In this document: positions 1 to 11,692 of the stretch, in pieces | Layout of the letters: every line of letters starts with the position of its first letter | Position numbering within the stretch: position 1 is the first letter of the stretch | DNA from: Cheilinus undulatus | Taxonomy: Eukaryota > Chordata > Actinopteri > Labriformes > Labridae | NCBI RefSeq assembly: GCF_018320785.1 | Contig: NC_054867.1 | Span: forward strand, 30,693,855 to 30,757,854 | Length of the DNA stretch: 64,000 nt | Direction: 5' to 3' | The notes under the pieces: generated by a model | What the model was told of the DNA's origin: nothing | The model's database searches: none | The model's input: only the letters and a program-made list of their open reading frames with translations | Translations under genes and position numbers: made by a program

Positions 1-538
1 TCCATCCCTCAGTTATGTAGATTTAATGCAATTAAAATTTTAAATCAAATAAAGTTATAGGGAACACAGCTTTTGTTGATATTAATAGTTTATCTAGAAG
101 ACTTTACATTTTTGTGCTGTTTTATAATGACCCTTATTGATCTTTAAATATGCATAGGTATTGTAAATCTGATGATACTGGTTATATTTTTTAAACTGTA
201 ATTAATTACTGGTTCAGTTGTTTTAGTTTGAGAAATACATGTCAGTTACACTCACATTTGCACGAGCAACCTCAAGTGTCAAACATCCATTATGTAAGAA
301 AGGGCAATTTTTTCATGTTTTTACCATCAACGAAATAATGTTTGAAGTTATAACTCGTACTCTTTTTTAATCTAGTTTTTTTTTTTTTTAACTCTATGAG
401 GACCATAGACAGAATAAGGATGCGTTTTCTACAATCCATCGATTATGCGTTACACAACTCCGGAAACGGAGAGCTGGTGTTACAGAGAAATGTGTCCCCC
501 TTGTCTGCCCCGGGCGGAGTGAGTTTCGTCCTACCATC
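1..538. other. AT-rich flank upstream of ndufaf3
   Basis: No gene is recognised here. The sequence is AT-rich with a short T run near 379-390. The last 150 bases are less AT-rich and lead into the ndufaf3 start, so they probably hold its promoter and 5' UTR. An open frame begins at 396, but it is out of frame with the ndufaf3 start at 539 and looks like chance. Confidence 0.5.
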
Positions 539-3500
539 ATGGCCAGTTCACTGTGCGCCAGATATCTCCTTCAGAGATCAACACATGGATTCATCTTCTC
601 TAGGACATTACCTGCTTTCTTGAGGTAAGGCAGTTTTGAATTGCAACATCTCTATTTTTTTTAATTGAAAATTTAAAGTCATTGCGGTGATATAACTGGA
701 CTGTCACTCATCCTCCCTTCATTTAGGCACGAGGACCTTTTAATGTCATTTATCGTACTGAAAGAACGCAGTGACAGTGTTTTGAGCTGTATATTGTCAA
801 GCATCATCAAGTAATCTATAATTCACAGTCATAATTTGTGAGGACTTACGCTGTGCATAGCATTATATCAGTATAGTACTATTATGTCCTGCTGCAATTT
901 TCAGATGGCAGAAGTTGAAATAGGCTACTTATTTGACTTGAAATCTTTGTCAAAATAACAGTTTGATTTATCTATTTTTTTTTCATTTAACAGCTGCAGA
1001 GATTTTTTGCTCACATGTCATTCATACTGATGATGTCATTCATACTGATTCATGCATCATGTTATGGTGTGTGTGTGTGTGTGTGTGTGGGGGGGGGGGG
1101 GGGGTTAGATTAATTTCCCAAGTTGTTCAGATACGTTTTGTTTTCTATTTAAGGGTTTAGTTAAGTGCACAAAGACCAGTGTTTTCAGAATGACACACAT
1201 TATCATTATATATTTTGTAGTCAAAGGTCGTGAAAGAAAGAAATAGTGAAACAAATGGCTGCAGCCCAAGACTAAAACATAAACATCAATAGAAAGCAGG
1301 ATGCCATTATGATCAAATCACTGTTTTCAGCAGTTGGACTGGAATATAAAAACCAGGAATGTAATATAAAATTAGTATTTACAGATTGAGCATTTTTCAT
1401 TGTACAAATATGTTAATTAATAACCACGGAAAATAGTGCATTACAAAATTATTATAAACAAAAATTATTGAAGAACAAATAAAGGTTAAGGTAAAGGGAA
1501 ATACTGCAAAAATATTGATTTATTGAGTATAAGAAAACTGACTGTGCAGTAATGTCAAAATAAAAGCTAAAATGCCAACAAAAGTTGCCTTCTGGAATAA
1601 TATCACTAAAAAGCAGGATGAATTTATTTACTTAAGTGATGAAAGCATTGTCTTAAATAAATAAAAAGAAAATGAATAAATAAAATAAGGAAATAAAAAG
1701 GAGCAGTACTACTTAATACTTAAAATGTTGTAGCAAAAGTGAATAAACAAAACATAAATGGGATGGGATAAAAAAATACTGTTTATTCAAAATAAATAAA
1801 CAATAATGCTTTTAAAATTAAGGTATCCCTTTTTGTTGACACACAAACATTTGATTTATTTACAAATTTACAAATCTTACACTCTGCACTCTGAAAATGG
1901 CTTTACTTTAACTTTATAATTAGCAGGACACTGCAAATTTTGGGTATAACTTTCTAATTCAAGGTCTGTCAGCTTTAGATGCCAATTTAAGTAGAATTGC
2001 AACAATTTTCTCTTAAATTTCCATCCTTTTAATGATTTCAAGAATTTTGCTGATTAATACATACAGTAAGTTTGAGTTTTTGTTGTGTTGTTTGGTTGAA
2101 GAACAACATCTTTCCAATCAAATTATTCCAGGAGCTTCTTTTTATAATTTGATTTTATCATCATTAGTATTAATATTGCTTTACTTGTACGTAGACTTCT
2201 GTTGGGAAGAATTATTTGTCTTGCTTGCCTGTGAAAAGCCTCTGTGGCTCTATCTGGTGGAGTCAGTCATTATACTTTAAACACCATCTCAAATGTTGTC
2301 ACCTCAAAGGACCAACGCTGTGTTACATTAAAACTTTACAAGCAGAAAATTGACTAGAAACTGCATCCTAACTGAAGACTGTTGAACTTGAGGGAAGTGG
2401 GACAACAACAGGTTAAATGTACTGCAGACAAACAGAAATGCTTGTTACTTGGCCGCCTCCTCTTTGTAGAAAGAGGCCTAAAGCTTTTGGCCCTAAGCCT
2501 TGTTAGGAGGTTGGCAGATGATTTTTGGCTTTTAACTGAGCCACATGGCAGAGTGCTGATGGTTTTATATGAAAGGACAGCAATGGAGAGACAATTAATA
2601 CATAATTACAGAGACTGATTCAGGCCCTTAAGCGCTCTTTGCATTTTTAATGCTCACAGAAGTGAATACAAATTATTATTCCCGTGTACTTAACTTGGTG
2701 GTGGTTGAAACCTATTTATTCTGTGCACTGTTCCAGCCCGTTTCTGTCTCGTGCACATCGATTGGGTCCCAGTGATGATGAAATGTACCAGCGCACCACA
2801 GTGTCTGTCATGCAGAAGGAGCAGGGTGGTGGCCTCATGATTCACAGTTACAGCGCTCATGGATTCAACATAGATGGCAACAGAGTGTATGGGCCGTGTG
2901 CGGTGTTGCCTCCAGCTATCCTCCAGTGGAATGTGAGATCAACACACAAACTACCACCGTAGCCTGTAGTTTGTTCTGTGATAAACAGCACAGTTTTAGA
3001 TTAATAAACAGTTACCTCTGAGAGTTTCTGTGGATTTAAATCTTTCCCTCTCTTGCTCTCTATCTCTCTCTGTCTGTCTCATGCGCCCTCTGCAGGTTGG
3101 AAGTCACAAAGACATCACAGAAGAAAGCGTCTCACTTTTTCACATGCTTGAACCAAGAATAGGTAAAAATAAAAGCACACAGACATAGAAATCGATGATA
3201 AACGGTGGACAGCACACACTGCAAAGTATTTGTTACACTGCTAATTTATAGCAACTAAAAAAATATTTCCTAATACATGTGGTTTGGCATATTTCTTGTC
3301 TCTGCAGAGATTCTCATACTGGGGACAGGTGCAAGGGTTGAACGGATTAACCCGGCTGTCCTGGCCCTGCTCAAGAAGAAAGGCATCGCGGTTGAGGTGC
3401 AAGACACGGTGAATAAATTTTCCCTTTAAGTGCATAATATGTCTTTGGCAGCATGAAAGCTGCCCTGGTTGACCTCTCTGTTTTCTTCATTTTTGCTTTT

Positions 3501-3614
3501 TCGCAGCCAAACGCATGTGCAACCTTCAACTTCCTGACCAGTGAGCGAAGGGTTGCAGCGGCAGGTCTGATCCCGCCACCGGTCAGCACAGCACTAGAAG
3601 TGACACAGAAATAA
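539..3614 (+). CDS. ndufaf3: NADH dehydrogenase complex I assembly factor 3 (NDUFAF3)
   Basis: This is a mitochondrial protein needed, with NDUFAF4, for early assembly of respiratory complex I. Five exons are read at 539-624, 2737-2932, 3096-3162, 3308-3408 and 3507-3614. All have GT-AG borders and sum to 558 nt, or 185 aa (human is 184). The start MASSLCARYLLQRS is Arg- and Ser-rich without acids, like a mitochondrial targeting peptide. The body follows the human protein: DDEMYQRT, GFNIDGNRVYGPCAVLP, QWNVGSHKDITEES, then GIAVEVQDTPNACATFNFL and a short tail ending in AAGLIPPPVSTALEVTQK. The fold is the MTH938/DUF498 type. Intron 1 is about 2.1 kb and holds a GT/G tract but no other gene I can see. 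The next gene converges on it. Identification is firm; the start is chosen for frame and targeting sequence. Confidence 0.95.
1067..1104 (+). repeat. (GT)n followed by a G run
   Basis: Roughly eleven GT units run straight into about sixteen G residues. It lies in ndufaf3 intron 1. It is a simple-sequence repeat and likely to vary in length between individuals. Confidence 0.9.
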
Positions 3615-4310
3615 GTGTTGGGATATCATCAGGAACCGGGACTGGTTTCTGCTGATGGAGGTCAGAGGCTCATGACCGGTCTCAACCCTGTGGGATTTTA
3701 CTTCTTCACAAAGCTTCCACAAAAACAAACCTTCAACTCTGGAAAAAGCATTCAATCATTCAGGTTACAGCTCTTATTCTTTAAGATTAGGGGGCTAAAA
3801 CTGCTGTTACTTAGGGATCTGGACACTGATCTGATTAGGGAAATTAGCAGCGGTATCATGAACCAGGGATGTTTACCGATTAGTTTTCATTGAAGGCAGA
3901 CTGCCCAAAACAACTTAAAATAAGACACAAAGTGAATAGCAACAGTCATGTTAATTGTGAATTTGTCCACTGTGCTAACTCAAAGACAGTGTTATTTTAC
4001 AGTGTGATGGCGTATTTGTTCTTAGGTTTGGAGCACTGTGAATGCAGACTAGTGGAGACCTGACAAGGGTGCTTCAGTATGGTATGGAGCAGCTGCCCTA
4101 GTGTGTGTCTGTGCCCTGACTTTGTTGTATAAGTACAAATTTGCACAGATTTTCAGATGAGTGAGGAGGGACCTTTATGAAGAGGAAGGAGACTGTTATA
4201 AAGTGTATAGAAATACTGTATTAAGATGTGTAAATTATGTATTTGAAAGCTTTAAATACTGACAAATATGTCTTGCAGTTTATGTATAATAAATATAATG
4301 ACACCTGTAT
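3615..4310 (+). other. ndufaf3 3' UTR with poly(A) signal
   Basis: There is no reading frame of note after the ndufaf3 stop. An AATAAA hexamer lies at 4288-4293 and gives a 3' UTR of about 0.7 kb. The stretch from there to the end of the neighbouring minus-strand gene at 5029 contains TTTATT at 4464-4469. On the minus strand this is AATAAA and could end the GDI transcript. Confidence 0.55.
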
Positions 4311-5028
4311 GGACTATTTGTTATCTTTAACAATGCAGTGAAGATACTCTATGCAAAGAAGAAGATGAAATTATATAAGAATGTACATTTTCATGTGTGG
4401 ATACATCTTCCAGCCTTTTGCCTGAGGTGTTGCTGCTGACTGTCCTTAATGTGGTTAAGCCTCTTTATTCTGTGCGTCTGTCTGTCAGCCTCCTGCAGCG
4501 TTGCCACCAACAAGCTGCCTGTGCAGCACATGACATAATTCACAGGCTTTGTCCTTCTAATACATAAGCCTTCATAGATAAGAGAGGCCACAAATCCTCT
4601 GCACATCATCTCTAATCATCTGCCTCTGTGCTGCATGACCAGCATCAGTGTGAACGTTTGTCCTTCCCATGCAGAGGACCTTCACCTTTATCCACATGCT
4701 GAAAAAGAGTTGTAGACTCCAACAGGTCAAGAGGCATTTTAACATCTACAATGTGAAAGGCAATTTGACCGTCATTATGATGTCACCCAATATTAACAAT
4801 GAAAGCTGTAACGTGTGTGGCACAAATGTATTGATAAATTCAGAGTTTCTCATGACAAAAAAACTGCAAACACAGAGGAAAGGAACTTGCAATGAACTTA
4901 CAGAATTTCACATCTCTACACAGTTAACACTCTCAGCATCACAGCTGTGAAGTAGCATAGTCATCCACATTGTAAACATGGCCTCCCAGCTGTGAACTGA
5001 TGTGGTCATAATGTTGACAATGTGTTTC

Positions 5029-8000
5029 TTAGTCATCATCAGAGGTGTAGGACTGGTGTCTCTGTGGACGTCCGAGGCACAGCTCCGCTCCTGTAATCCG
5101 CTGATACATGTCCTTAATGTCTTCACATTCAGACACAAAGTGGTTTGCTGCGTCGTATGATCGGGACACAAAAATCTAGAGATAACAGAGGAGATATTAC
5201 ACTTAAACATATTAAGTCGGTGAATTAAAAATTAAAAATCAGAAGAAACTCTCATTACCTGACTCGTTTTTCCATCTTCGTTGGGGGCTAAAAGATCACT
5301 TACAGTAACAAATCTAGATTGAAGAGGATGACAGGAAATAATACCATTTAAATGACATATCTAATGTGCTGATATTTTCACATTTATTTTAGCTGATATC
5401 AATGTTGATCAGTCATTAGAACATGTTTAAAAGTGTAAGGAATGCTGATAAATAAAGAAAACTTCAGCTGATGTAGGTCTGTTGGTCCAGCCTAAAACTC
5501 CACTGACTTATTTGTATGGCCAACATTTACAGCTGATAAAGGCAGATTTTTGCCACCAAAACACTGATTGCAAATATTGGCAGAAATTTGTTATATCTGC
5601 CTTTACAGATATCATGCTGATAATGTTGTGCATCCCTAGTGATTAATTTTTTCAAACTTCAAAAATAAAGGCTGTAAAAATGTGACCAACTTTTGAATGA
5701 TTGGCTCGAGAAGCTCCAGTGCTGGCTGGATTTCTTTCTCCGGGTTGTTTGTTTCTGCTGTGGTGCTCACTGTGGCAATGTACAGCCCATCTGACGCCAC
5801 ACTGTGAGTGTAGGATACTACAGATATGTAGACATCTGCAGGGACACAAGAGAAGAGGATTTACTGTGAAATGTAAGTCTGTGTGATCAGCTTTTCTGAG
5901 AAAAGATTCTGCCATGATTGATACACAAAGAGTTTGTGAATAATGCATGACTATTAAAAACACATAAACCACCTGATTTTCTGTTGAGCTGTGCTTGAGG
6001 GATGATGATCTGGCAGGAGCTTGCCTCGTGGGTGTTTTTAACTGGATGATTCAATAAACAGATGAGCCTTATCACACGGCCTGTTTTCCTCACTCTGGTA
6101 GGGACATAGCTGGGGTCACAGATGAGCTGTTTACACTGGAACAGCTGAGAGACAAGAGATTAAATCACTGAGGGTGAAATTATGCGGCTGGATTTTTTAA
6201 CCCTTAACTTACCAGTTTCCTCTCTACAAACTTCCCTCTACATAGATAAAGCCCTATTCCACTCGCATAAAACTCCTGAATTGATCTGTGTAAGCTGCAT
6301 GAGTGAAGTCATGAAGGCTGATGAGGTTACCTTGAAGATTTATTTTAAATTTCAAGTAAATTTCAGGTCTGTTTCTATTAAAATAGCTTCAAGACTTGCC
6401 TTTCCCTCAGATTTCACTGCTTTCACTTTGCCATTGTCCATCAGGATCTCATCCAGTGCTCTGTTCGTCAGGAAAGTTCCTCCATACTCTGCACTCAGTC
6501 TGAAATATACAACGGAAAAAACTTAACATCTTACCCTTAATATACACATAATACACACACAGCACCTCAACACTTTGACACGTTTAGAGTGTTCTCTTTA
6601 TTTTTCTTATGTTTTATACATTTATCTGTTTTTATTTTATAAAAAACAGATAGTTAAGAATCCTTCAAAAAATTCCTGGATCCATCCCCATGTGCCCCCC
6701 ACCACAGTATGCGCCGATTACTCCCTCCCCGGTGGGGTAGAAACATGGTGAGGCACAGCATTTGCTTCGCTACGGGTGCCAACAGATGCACCCATGGTCT
6801 CACTGGATGACTGAAAGTCATGGCAGAGGGTGAATATTCCTCTATTCCTCCCAGCATTATGAGTATTCTCGCCACAATTCGCTGTCTCTCTGTCACGCTC
6901 CGACTTGTCTCCTCGACCAGGCGTGCATCTTTCAAACTCTATAAACTCCAAAACTTTGAATAGAAACACACCCAAAAACTGCTGCTGGGATTGAAGTTAC
7001 TCATGTCCACCATCTCCTGGTGTAAAGTGGTAACAGCGCAGACCTCCGCCATTAGCCTTATCTCCCAATAATACAGAATCCTTAAAAAAATTCCTGGATC
7101 CAAATTGTGATCCAGATCAGTCCCAAAATCGAATCAGTTCTTCCTTATACCATTTGTGATATTTTCTGAAAATTTCATCAAAATCCGTCCACAACTTTTT
7201 GAGTTATGTTGCTAACAAACAAACAAACAATCAAACAAACTAACAAATGAACAAACCCACCCAATCACATAACCTCCTTGGCAGAGGTAATAATCACTAA
7301 AGCCATCACCTGAAGGTTACATGCCTTCATAAGATATACATCTACCATAAAGTGAAAATACAGTGGTGGTCTAAAAGAAGGGCTGGGGTGGTTTCTCTGG
7401 TAGTGTGATTCATGGAAATGTTAGAAGCCCATCCAATGACCTTCGGCCAACAAAATCTGATCGGTGCATCCTTGAGTGAGGGTTGACATTTGTGCAAAAT
7501 CTGAAGAAAATCCCTCAAAGTGTTCTTGAGGTACACTATGTGGACAAAAGTATTTGGCCACCTGACCATTACACAAACAGGGACTGTAATGACATTGTGC
7601 TCAAATACATGTATTTTAATATTGAGTTGGACCCCTTTTTGCAGATATTACAGCCTCCACTCTTTTTGGAAGGATGTCCATAAGGTTTTGGAGTGTTTAT
7701 GGGGGAATTTGTGCCCATTCATCCTGTAGAGCATTTTTGACGTCAGATACTGATGTTGGACAAGAAAGCCTGGCTCACAATCTCTGTTCAAGTTCATCCT
7801 AAAGGTGCTCGATAGGGTTGAGGTCAAGGCTCTGTGCAGGTCAGTGCAAGCTCATCAAACCATGTCTTTATAGTCTTGCTTTGTGTACTTTGCGCAGTCA
7901 TGTTGGGATAAAAAAAAGGGCCGTCCCCAAACTGTTGCCACAGAGTTGGAAGCACAGCATGGCCCAGTGCTAAGATGCTCTTTATTTGAGATAAGGGGCC

Positions 8001-10316
8001 AAGCCCAAGCCCTGAAAAACAGCCCCATACCATTATCTGTCCTCCACCAAACTTCTCAGTTGGCACAGTGCAGTCAAGCAGGTAACGCTCTCTCAACATC
8101 CGCCAAACCCAGACTCGCCTATCTACCTGCTTAGCAGAGAAGGGTGATTCATCACATTACAGAACATGTTTCCACTGCTCCACAAACTCGGTGATGTCCA
8201 GCTTGCATGCAGCTGCTCGGCCATGGAAACTCAGTCCACGAAGCTCCTGCTGCAGTTTTTGTGCTAACATTAATGGCAGTGGAAGTTCAGAACTCTTCAG
8301 CTATGGAATCAGTAAAGTGTTGGTGACTTTTATGCACCAGTCACCTTAGCAGTTATTGAGCCCGCTCTGTGATTCCTAAACACTTCCACTTTTTAATTAT
8401 ATCACTTACAGTTGACTGTGGAATATCCAGCAGGGATAGAATTTCACGACCCATTTTGTATCACAAATGTTTGAAAATGGAGACTGCATGGCTTGGTGCT
8501 TGATTTTATACACCCGTGGTAACGGGTCTGAAGGAAACACCTGAATTCAATAATTTAGAGGTGTGGCCAAATACTTTAGTCCATATGGTGTATCATGTCT
8601 ACAAAAATGGCCCATATAGATAGACATACTGAGAACTTTGTTCCCTTGTCCATTGGAAGCCTGGATGCATAAAAAAGATACATTACCTATTATAAGAAGA
8701 GTAATGCTAAAGTGTTTGTTACATTGCCTTAAAAAACAGTTAATGCATAACACTGCCTATTGTCATGAGCATGTGACCAATCAAATCTTGAATTTTAAAG
8801 GCCATCTTCTGATATTAAAATCCATCATGACACCTGTTTTAGTGAGCTTCATCTCATTTTAGATTGCTTGGTAAATGTTTATTTCCAGTTCAAATTATTT
8901 TTCCTTACCTTGCAAAACCCTGTGGTAGCTCTCCCAGCCCGTAAACGGGATAGAGGTATGGACTGGCGTTGTGGCGAGTCAGAGACTCAGAGTACAGCCT
9001 GATCCGACTGAGGGTTTCCAAACATGGCTGATCCAGGTAACTACAGGGAGGACAGAGGACTCTAAGTGAGACAAGTTTTAAATCAAAGCTTCTGTGAGGG
9101 AGGGCAAAAACATCACAAGTCAAAAATTCCTCACAGGAGTTTTAAATAATCAGTAGTGTTAATGTGTTATCTGGTGGATTTTAAGTCTGACCTTTCATCA
9201 CTGTGTAAGGCGATGGCATGACCTGTAAACTCCTGAACATCTAGTCCCAGGTCAAAGCGATGGAACAGGTGCCGTGTAGTGGTTTTGTTTGGATCCACGT
9301 CTTGGTAGGTGCGAGGGTTTGTAACATCAAAGTTTTGGGCAAAGAGCAGTAGCTTCCTAAATCGTCTTTTGTCAAACATGCCCATCAGATCTGAAACATA
9401 AATGCTTTAGTAAATTATATTAAATGGAGAGGTAAATGTGCACCATAAAGTGTTAGTGTATCACCTGAACTGTGGATTTCTTCTTCTGTGCCAGGAATTT
9501 TATGCACTTTCCCTGCTTTGTAAACATAGCTGCCTTCAACAACTTTAAAGTCTAGATATCGAGTAACCTCAGTGTGCACGAGGATTTTCAACAGCTCACC
9601 TGAAAGAAAACATAGCAGAGGTTTAACAAAGCTGATGCACTGACTAAAGTAATAGGAAAAACTCTGGCTCTCACCATTTGCATGGAAAAACTTTGGGATG
9701 AGGTCAATGTTCCACTCTTTTCCACGTCCTAAAGACTTGCCAGGGCCTGAAACCTTAAACCTCTTGTACAGCTGTAGGTGTAGAACAGTATGAAATAATG
9801 AAAATCACTCAAAAAGCAATGTAACAGCAGCTCTGTTGTTTTTGTTTGTGAGAATGCACCTGCTCAAGGGGAGAAATGGATGCACTCTCTCCTCCATAGT
9901 GAGGATTCTTGTCAATGTGAAGGACCTTTTTCCCACTTTGAGACAATAAAGCAGAGAGGACACATTCCTGAGACAGACAGAAGGTTCACAGTTATGTGTG
10001 GGACAGCAGTAGTAGATTAAGAAAAGTTAATGCCTTTTTACTATCTTGAAATGACCATGTTAGCATTTCACTCATAACAGAAACTTCACCACGAATTTGC
10101 AAAAGTAACATCAGTAATAAGTGGATTTGATAACTCATGACTAAACTCTGCATGTCTTTGAATTTTGATAAGTTTGCCCTTAGGGAGGTTTAAGTTGACC
10201 AACAACTATGAACTAATAGATGCTTGTTATTTTCCCTGTTGGTGGATAATATCTTACAAACATAATTTTCTTACCTTAAGTCCAGTTCCAAGCACAATAA
10301 CATCGTATTTCTGCAT
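5029..10316 (-). CDS. Rab GDP dissociation inhibitor, diverged paralogue
   Basis: GDI extracts GDP-bound, prenylated Rab GTPases from membranes and recycles them through the cytosol. Eleven exons are read (minus order): 10275-10316, 9860-9967, 9675-9771, 9465-9599, 9192-9390, 8909-9040, 6400-6499, 5973-6144, 5691-5835, 5259-5313 and 5029-5175. They total 1332 nt, or 443 aa (human GDI2 is 445). The protein opens with the dinucleotide-type fold [20 protein letters not shown]. It keeps [41 protein letters not shown]-type blocks and a [15 protein letters not shown] block. It differs from the very conserved GDI1/GDI2 at many sites and ends in a distinct tail, SYTSDDD. The intron after exon 7 appears to use a GC donor (AAG|GCAAGT). 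With it the protein aligns to GDI2 without a gap. Intron 6 (6500-8908) is swollen by a dispersed repeat and a Tc1 copy. It is most likely a third, fish-type GDI; I do not assign a symbol. Confidence 0.92.
5360..5640. repeat. Unclassified dispersed repeat, hAT-MITE-like end
   Basis: This lies in a GDI intron. It is AT-rich and ends in TTGTGCATCCCTAGTG, close to the end of the miniature element at 25912-26302. No matching left end is clear, so it is probably a truncated or much-diverged non-autonomous copy. Confidence 0.4.
6650..7292. repeat. Dispersed repeat with LINE-tail-like end (RTE-type?)
   Basis: This sits inside the large GDI intron. A block at 6658-6680 (AATCCTTCAAAAAATTCCTG) recurs near-identically at 7078-7098. 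The 3' part has features I associate with tails of fish RTE-type LINEs or their SINE partners: AAAATCCGTCCACAACTTTT, a CAAA-rich run near 7213-7255, and ACCTCCTTGGCAGAGGTAA. The family call is from memory and tentative. No reverse transcriptase frame is seen. Confidence 0.45.
7532..8592 (-). mobile_element. Tc1-like DNA transposon, near full length, decayed
   Basis: Terminal inverted repeats are plain. The left begins TACACTATGTGGACAAAAGT at 7532. The right, read in reverse, begins TACACCATATGGACTAAAGT and ends at 8592, so the element is about 1.06 kb with TA at each end. A minus-strand fragment at 7824-8099 reads [19 protein letters not shown], the Tc1 transposase core. The frame is short and interrupted, so it is an inactive copy. 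It is inserted in intron 6 of the GDI gene. Confidence 0.88.
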
Positions 10317-11692
10317 CCGTACAGTGTCTGCACCTGTTCCTCACAGGCTTGCTGAGTGTCAGTTCTTTCTCTGAGTCCCTGTAGGGGTTTTGTGGGTCCG
10401 TGGGTGGGTGTGTGCACACGTCAGCATGCGCATATGTGCAGAGACACATTTATGTCAATGATTAGTGACAGTAATTGCTTTGTGTTCTCCTTTTCAGTAA
10501 TCCTCTTATGACGACCACATCTGTGTGTGTGAGACAGATTGGTTAGCGTGGATATAGGTCTTATATCCATGTTTAGTAGGCTGTGGGGTTTCCCTGTCCA
10601 CCCCTGCAGATTAAGTTATTAAATAAACACAATCTCTTTAAAATACTTGTACGTGCCTACAGGTTGAATATTAAAAGTACCTATACTGTAGATTGATATA
10701 TTAAAACATGGCATAGTCACATAAGATAAGCTTCTAATCTTCAGATATGGATGATCTGATTGTTGCAGCACACAGGTCTGAGAGGTCTGGACTGCAGGCA
10801 GGCCAGTTCAGCACCCCGACTCTTCTACTGCGAAGCCATGCTGTTGTGATGGATGTGGTACAGTATGTGCTTTAGCACTGTTTTGCTGAAATATGCAATC
10901 CCTCTCTTGAAAGAGACATTGTCTGGATGGGAGCATATGTTGCTCTAAAACCTCTATATGCTTCCCAGCATTGATAGTGCTTTTCCAGATGTGTAAGCTG
11001 TCCACCCCATAGGCACTAATGTAACACCATAACATCAGTGATGCAGGCTTAAGTTCAAGCACAAAGACTGTTTCGTTTCCATTCATTCTTTCATTCTCTA
11101 GTAATCATCAATGGGTGTCTATTCACTGAACTCTTGTGCCCTCTTCAAATTTACTACCATGGGAAACCTTTAAGGCAAAAATGTACATGTAAAAAAAACT
11201 GCTATTAAATCACCATACATCAATATTTTTTCTACTTTTATTCATAAATCTCTTTAACAACTTTGGCGAAGCTGCCAATGCAGCCCCATAACGATTATTC
11301 ATCCATTTATTAATGTCAAATAGGTCTCTATACAATTACAGAGATCTGTTGCTCAGATGTTGGTATAAACACTTGTAGGGAAGGAATACCCAACCTGGAA
11401 TCATACTAAGAAGGCATCAGAATATGAGAAGTATGTAGGCATAATAGTAAATATGATTTGGAGTCAAATTCTTCATGTGAAAACACAAACATGGCATATA
11501 TAACTGATTCTTGAAGGGCTATGGCAACTAGTTTACTGACAGAAAACAATATGCAACTATTTCGATGATAGACTGTTAGTTTTCTAAAACAATATATTTT
11601 TATACAAAAACAAACAACTAATTAACACATGTAAAAAATAATCAACAATAATCAATGATAGTAATTGCTGCAGCCTTAATACAGAATATACT
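10317..11692. other. Intergenic, with a Tc1 transposase fragment
   Basis: The stretch between the GDI start and the THAP transposase stop. The first 200 bases are the likely GDI promoter. At about 10769-11090, minus strand, a Tc1/mariner transposase fragment reads PASLMLWCYISAYGVDSL, IEVLEQHMLPS and, further on, LNWPACSPDLSD. It has no visible terminal repeats. From 11100 to 11690 I see only AT-rich sequence. Confidence 0.65.
10760..11095 (-). mobile_element. Tc1/mariner transposase fragment
   Basis: Internal piece only. Translated on the minus strand it runs from the VWG-type box (PASLMLWCYIS) through IEVLEQHMLPSRQCLFQ and FQQNSAKAHT to NWPACSPDLS. This is the DDE core of a Tc1-like transposase. 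A frame shift and the lack of ends show it is dead. Confidence 0.75.

Noticed and set aside
396-623. 75-codon frame overlapping ndufaf3 exon 1
   Set aside because: Its frame differs from the one that splices to the conserved ndufaf3 exons; the start at 539 gives a targeting peptide and the right length.
2032-2280. 82-codon hydrophobic plus-strand frame in ndufaf3 intron 1
   Set aside because: AT-rich sequence gives Leu/Ile/Phe-rich frames by chance; there is no splice or family support.
5652-5972. 106-codon minus-strand frame as a separate small gene
   Set aside because: It covers a GDI exon in another frame plus intron; the spliced GDI reading explains the region.
6650-7292. Small gene on the minus strand
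   Set aside because: Two overlapping frames occur in a region with internal repeats and a LINE-like tail; there is no protein family likeness.
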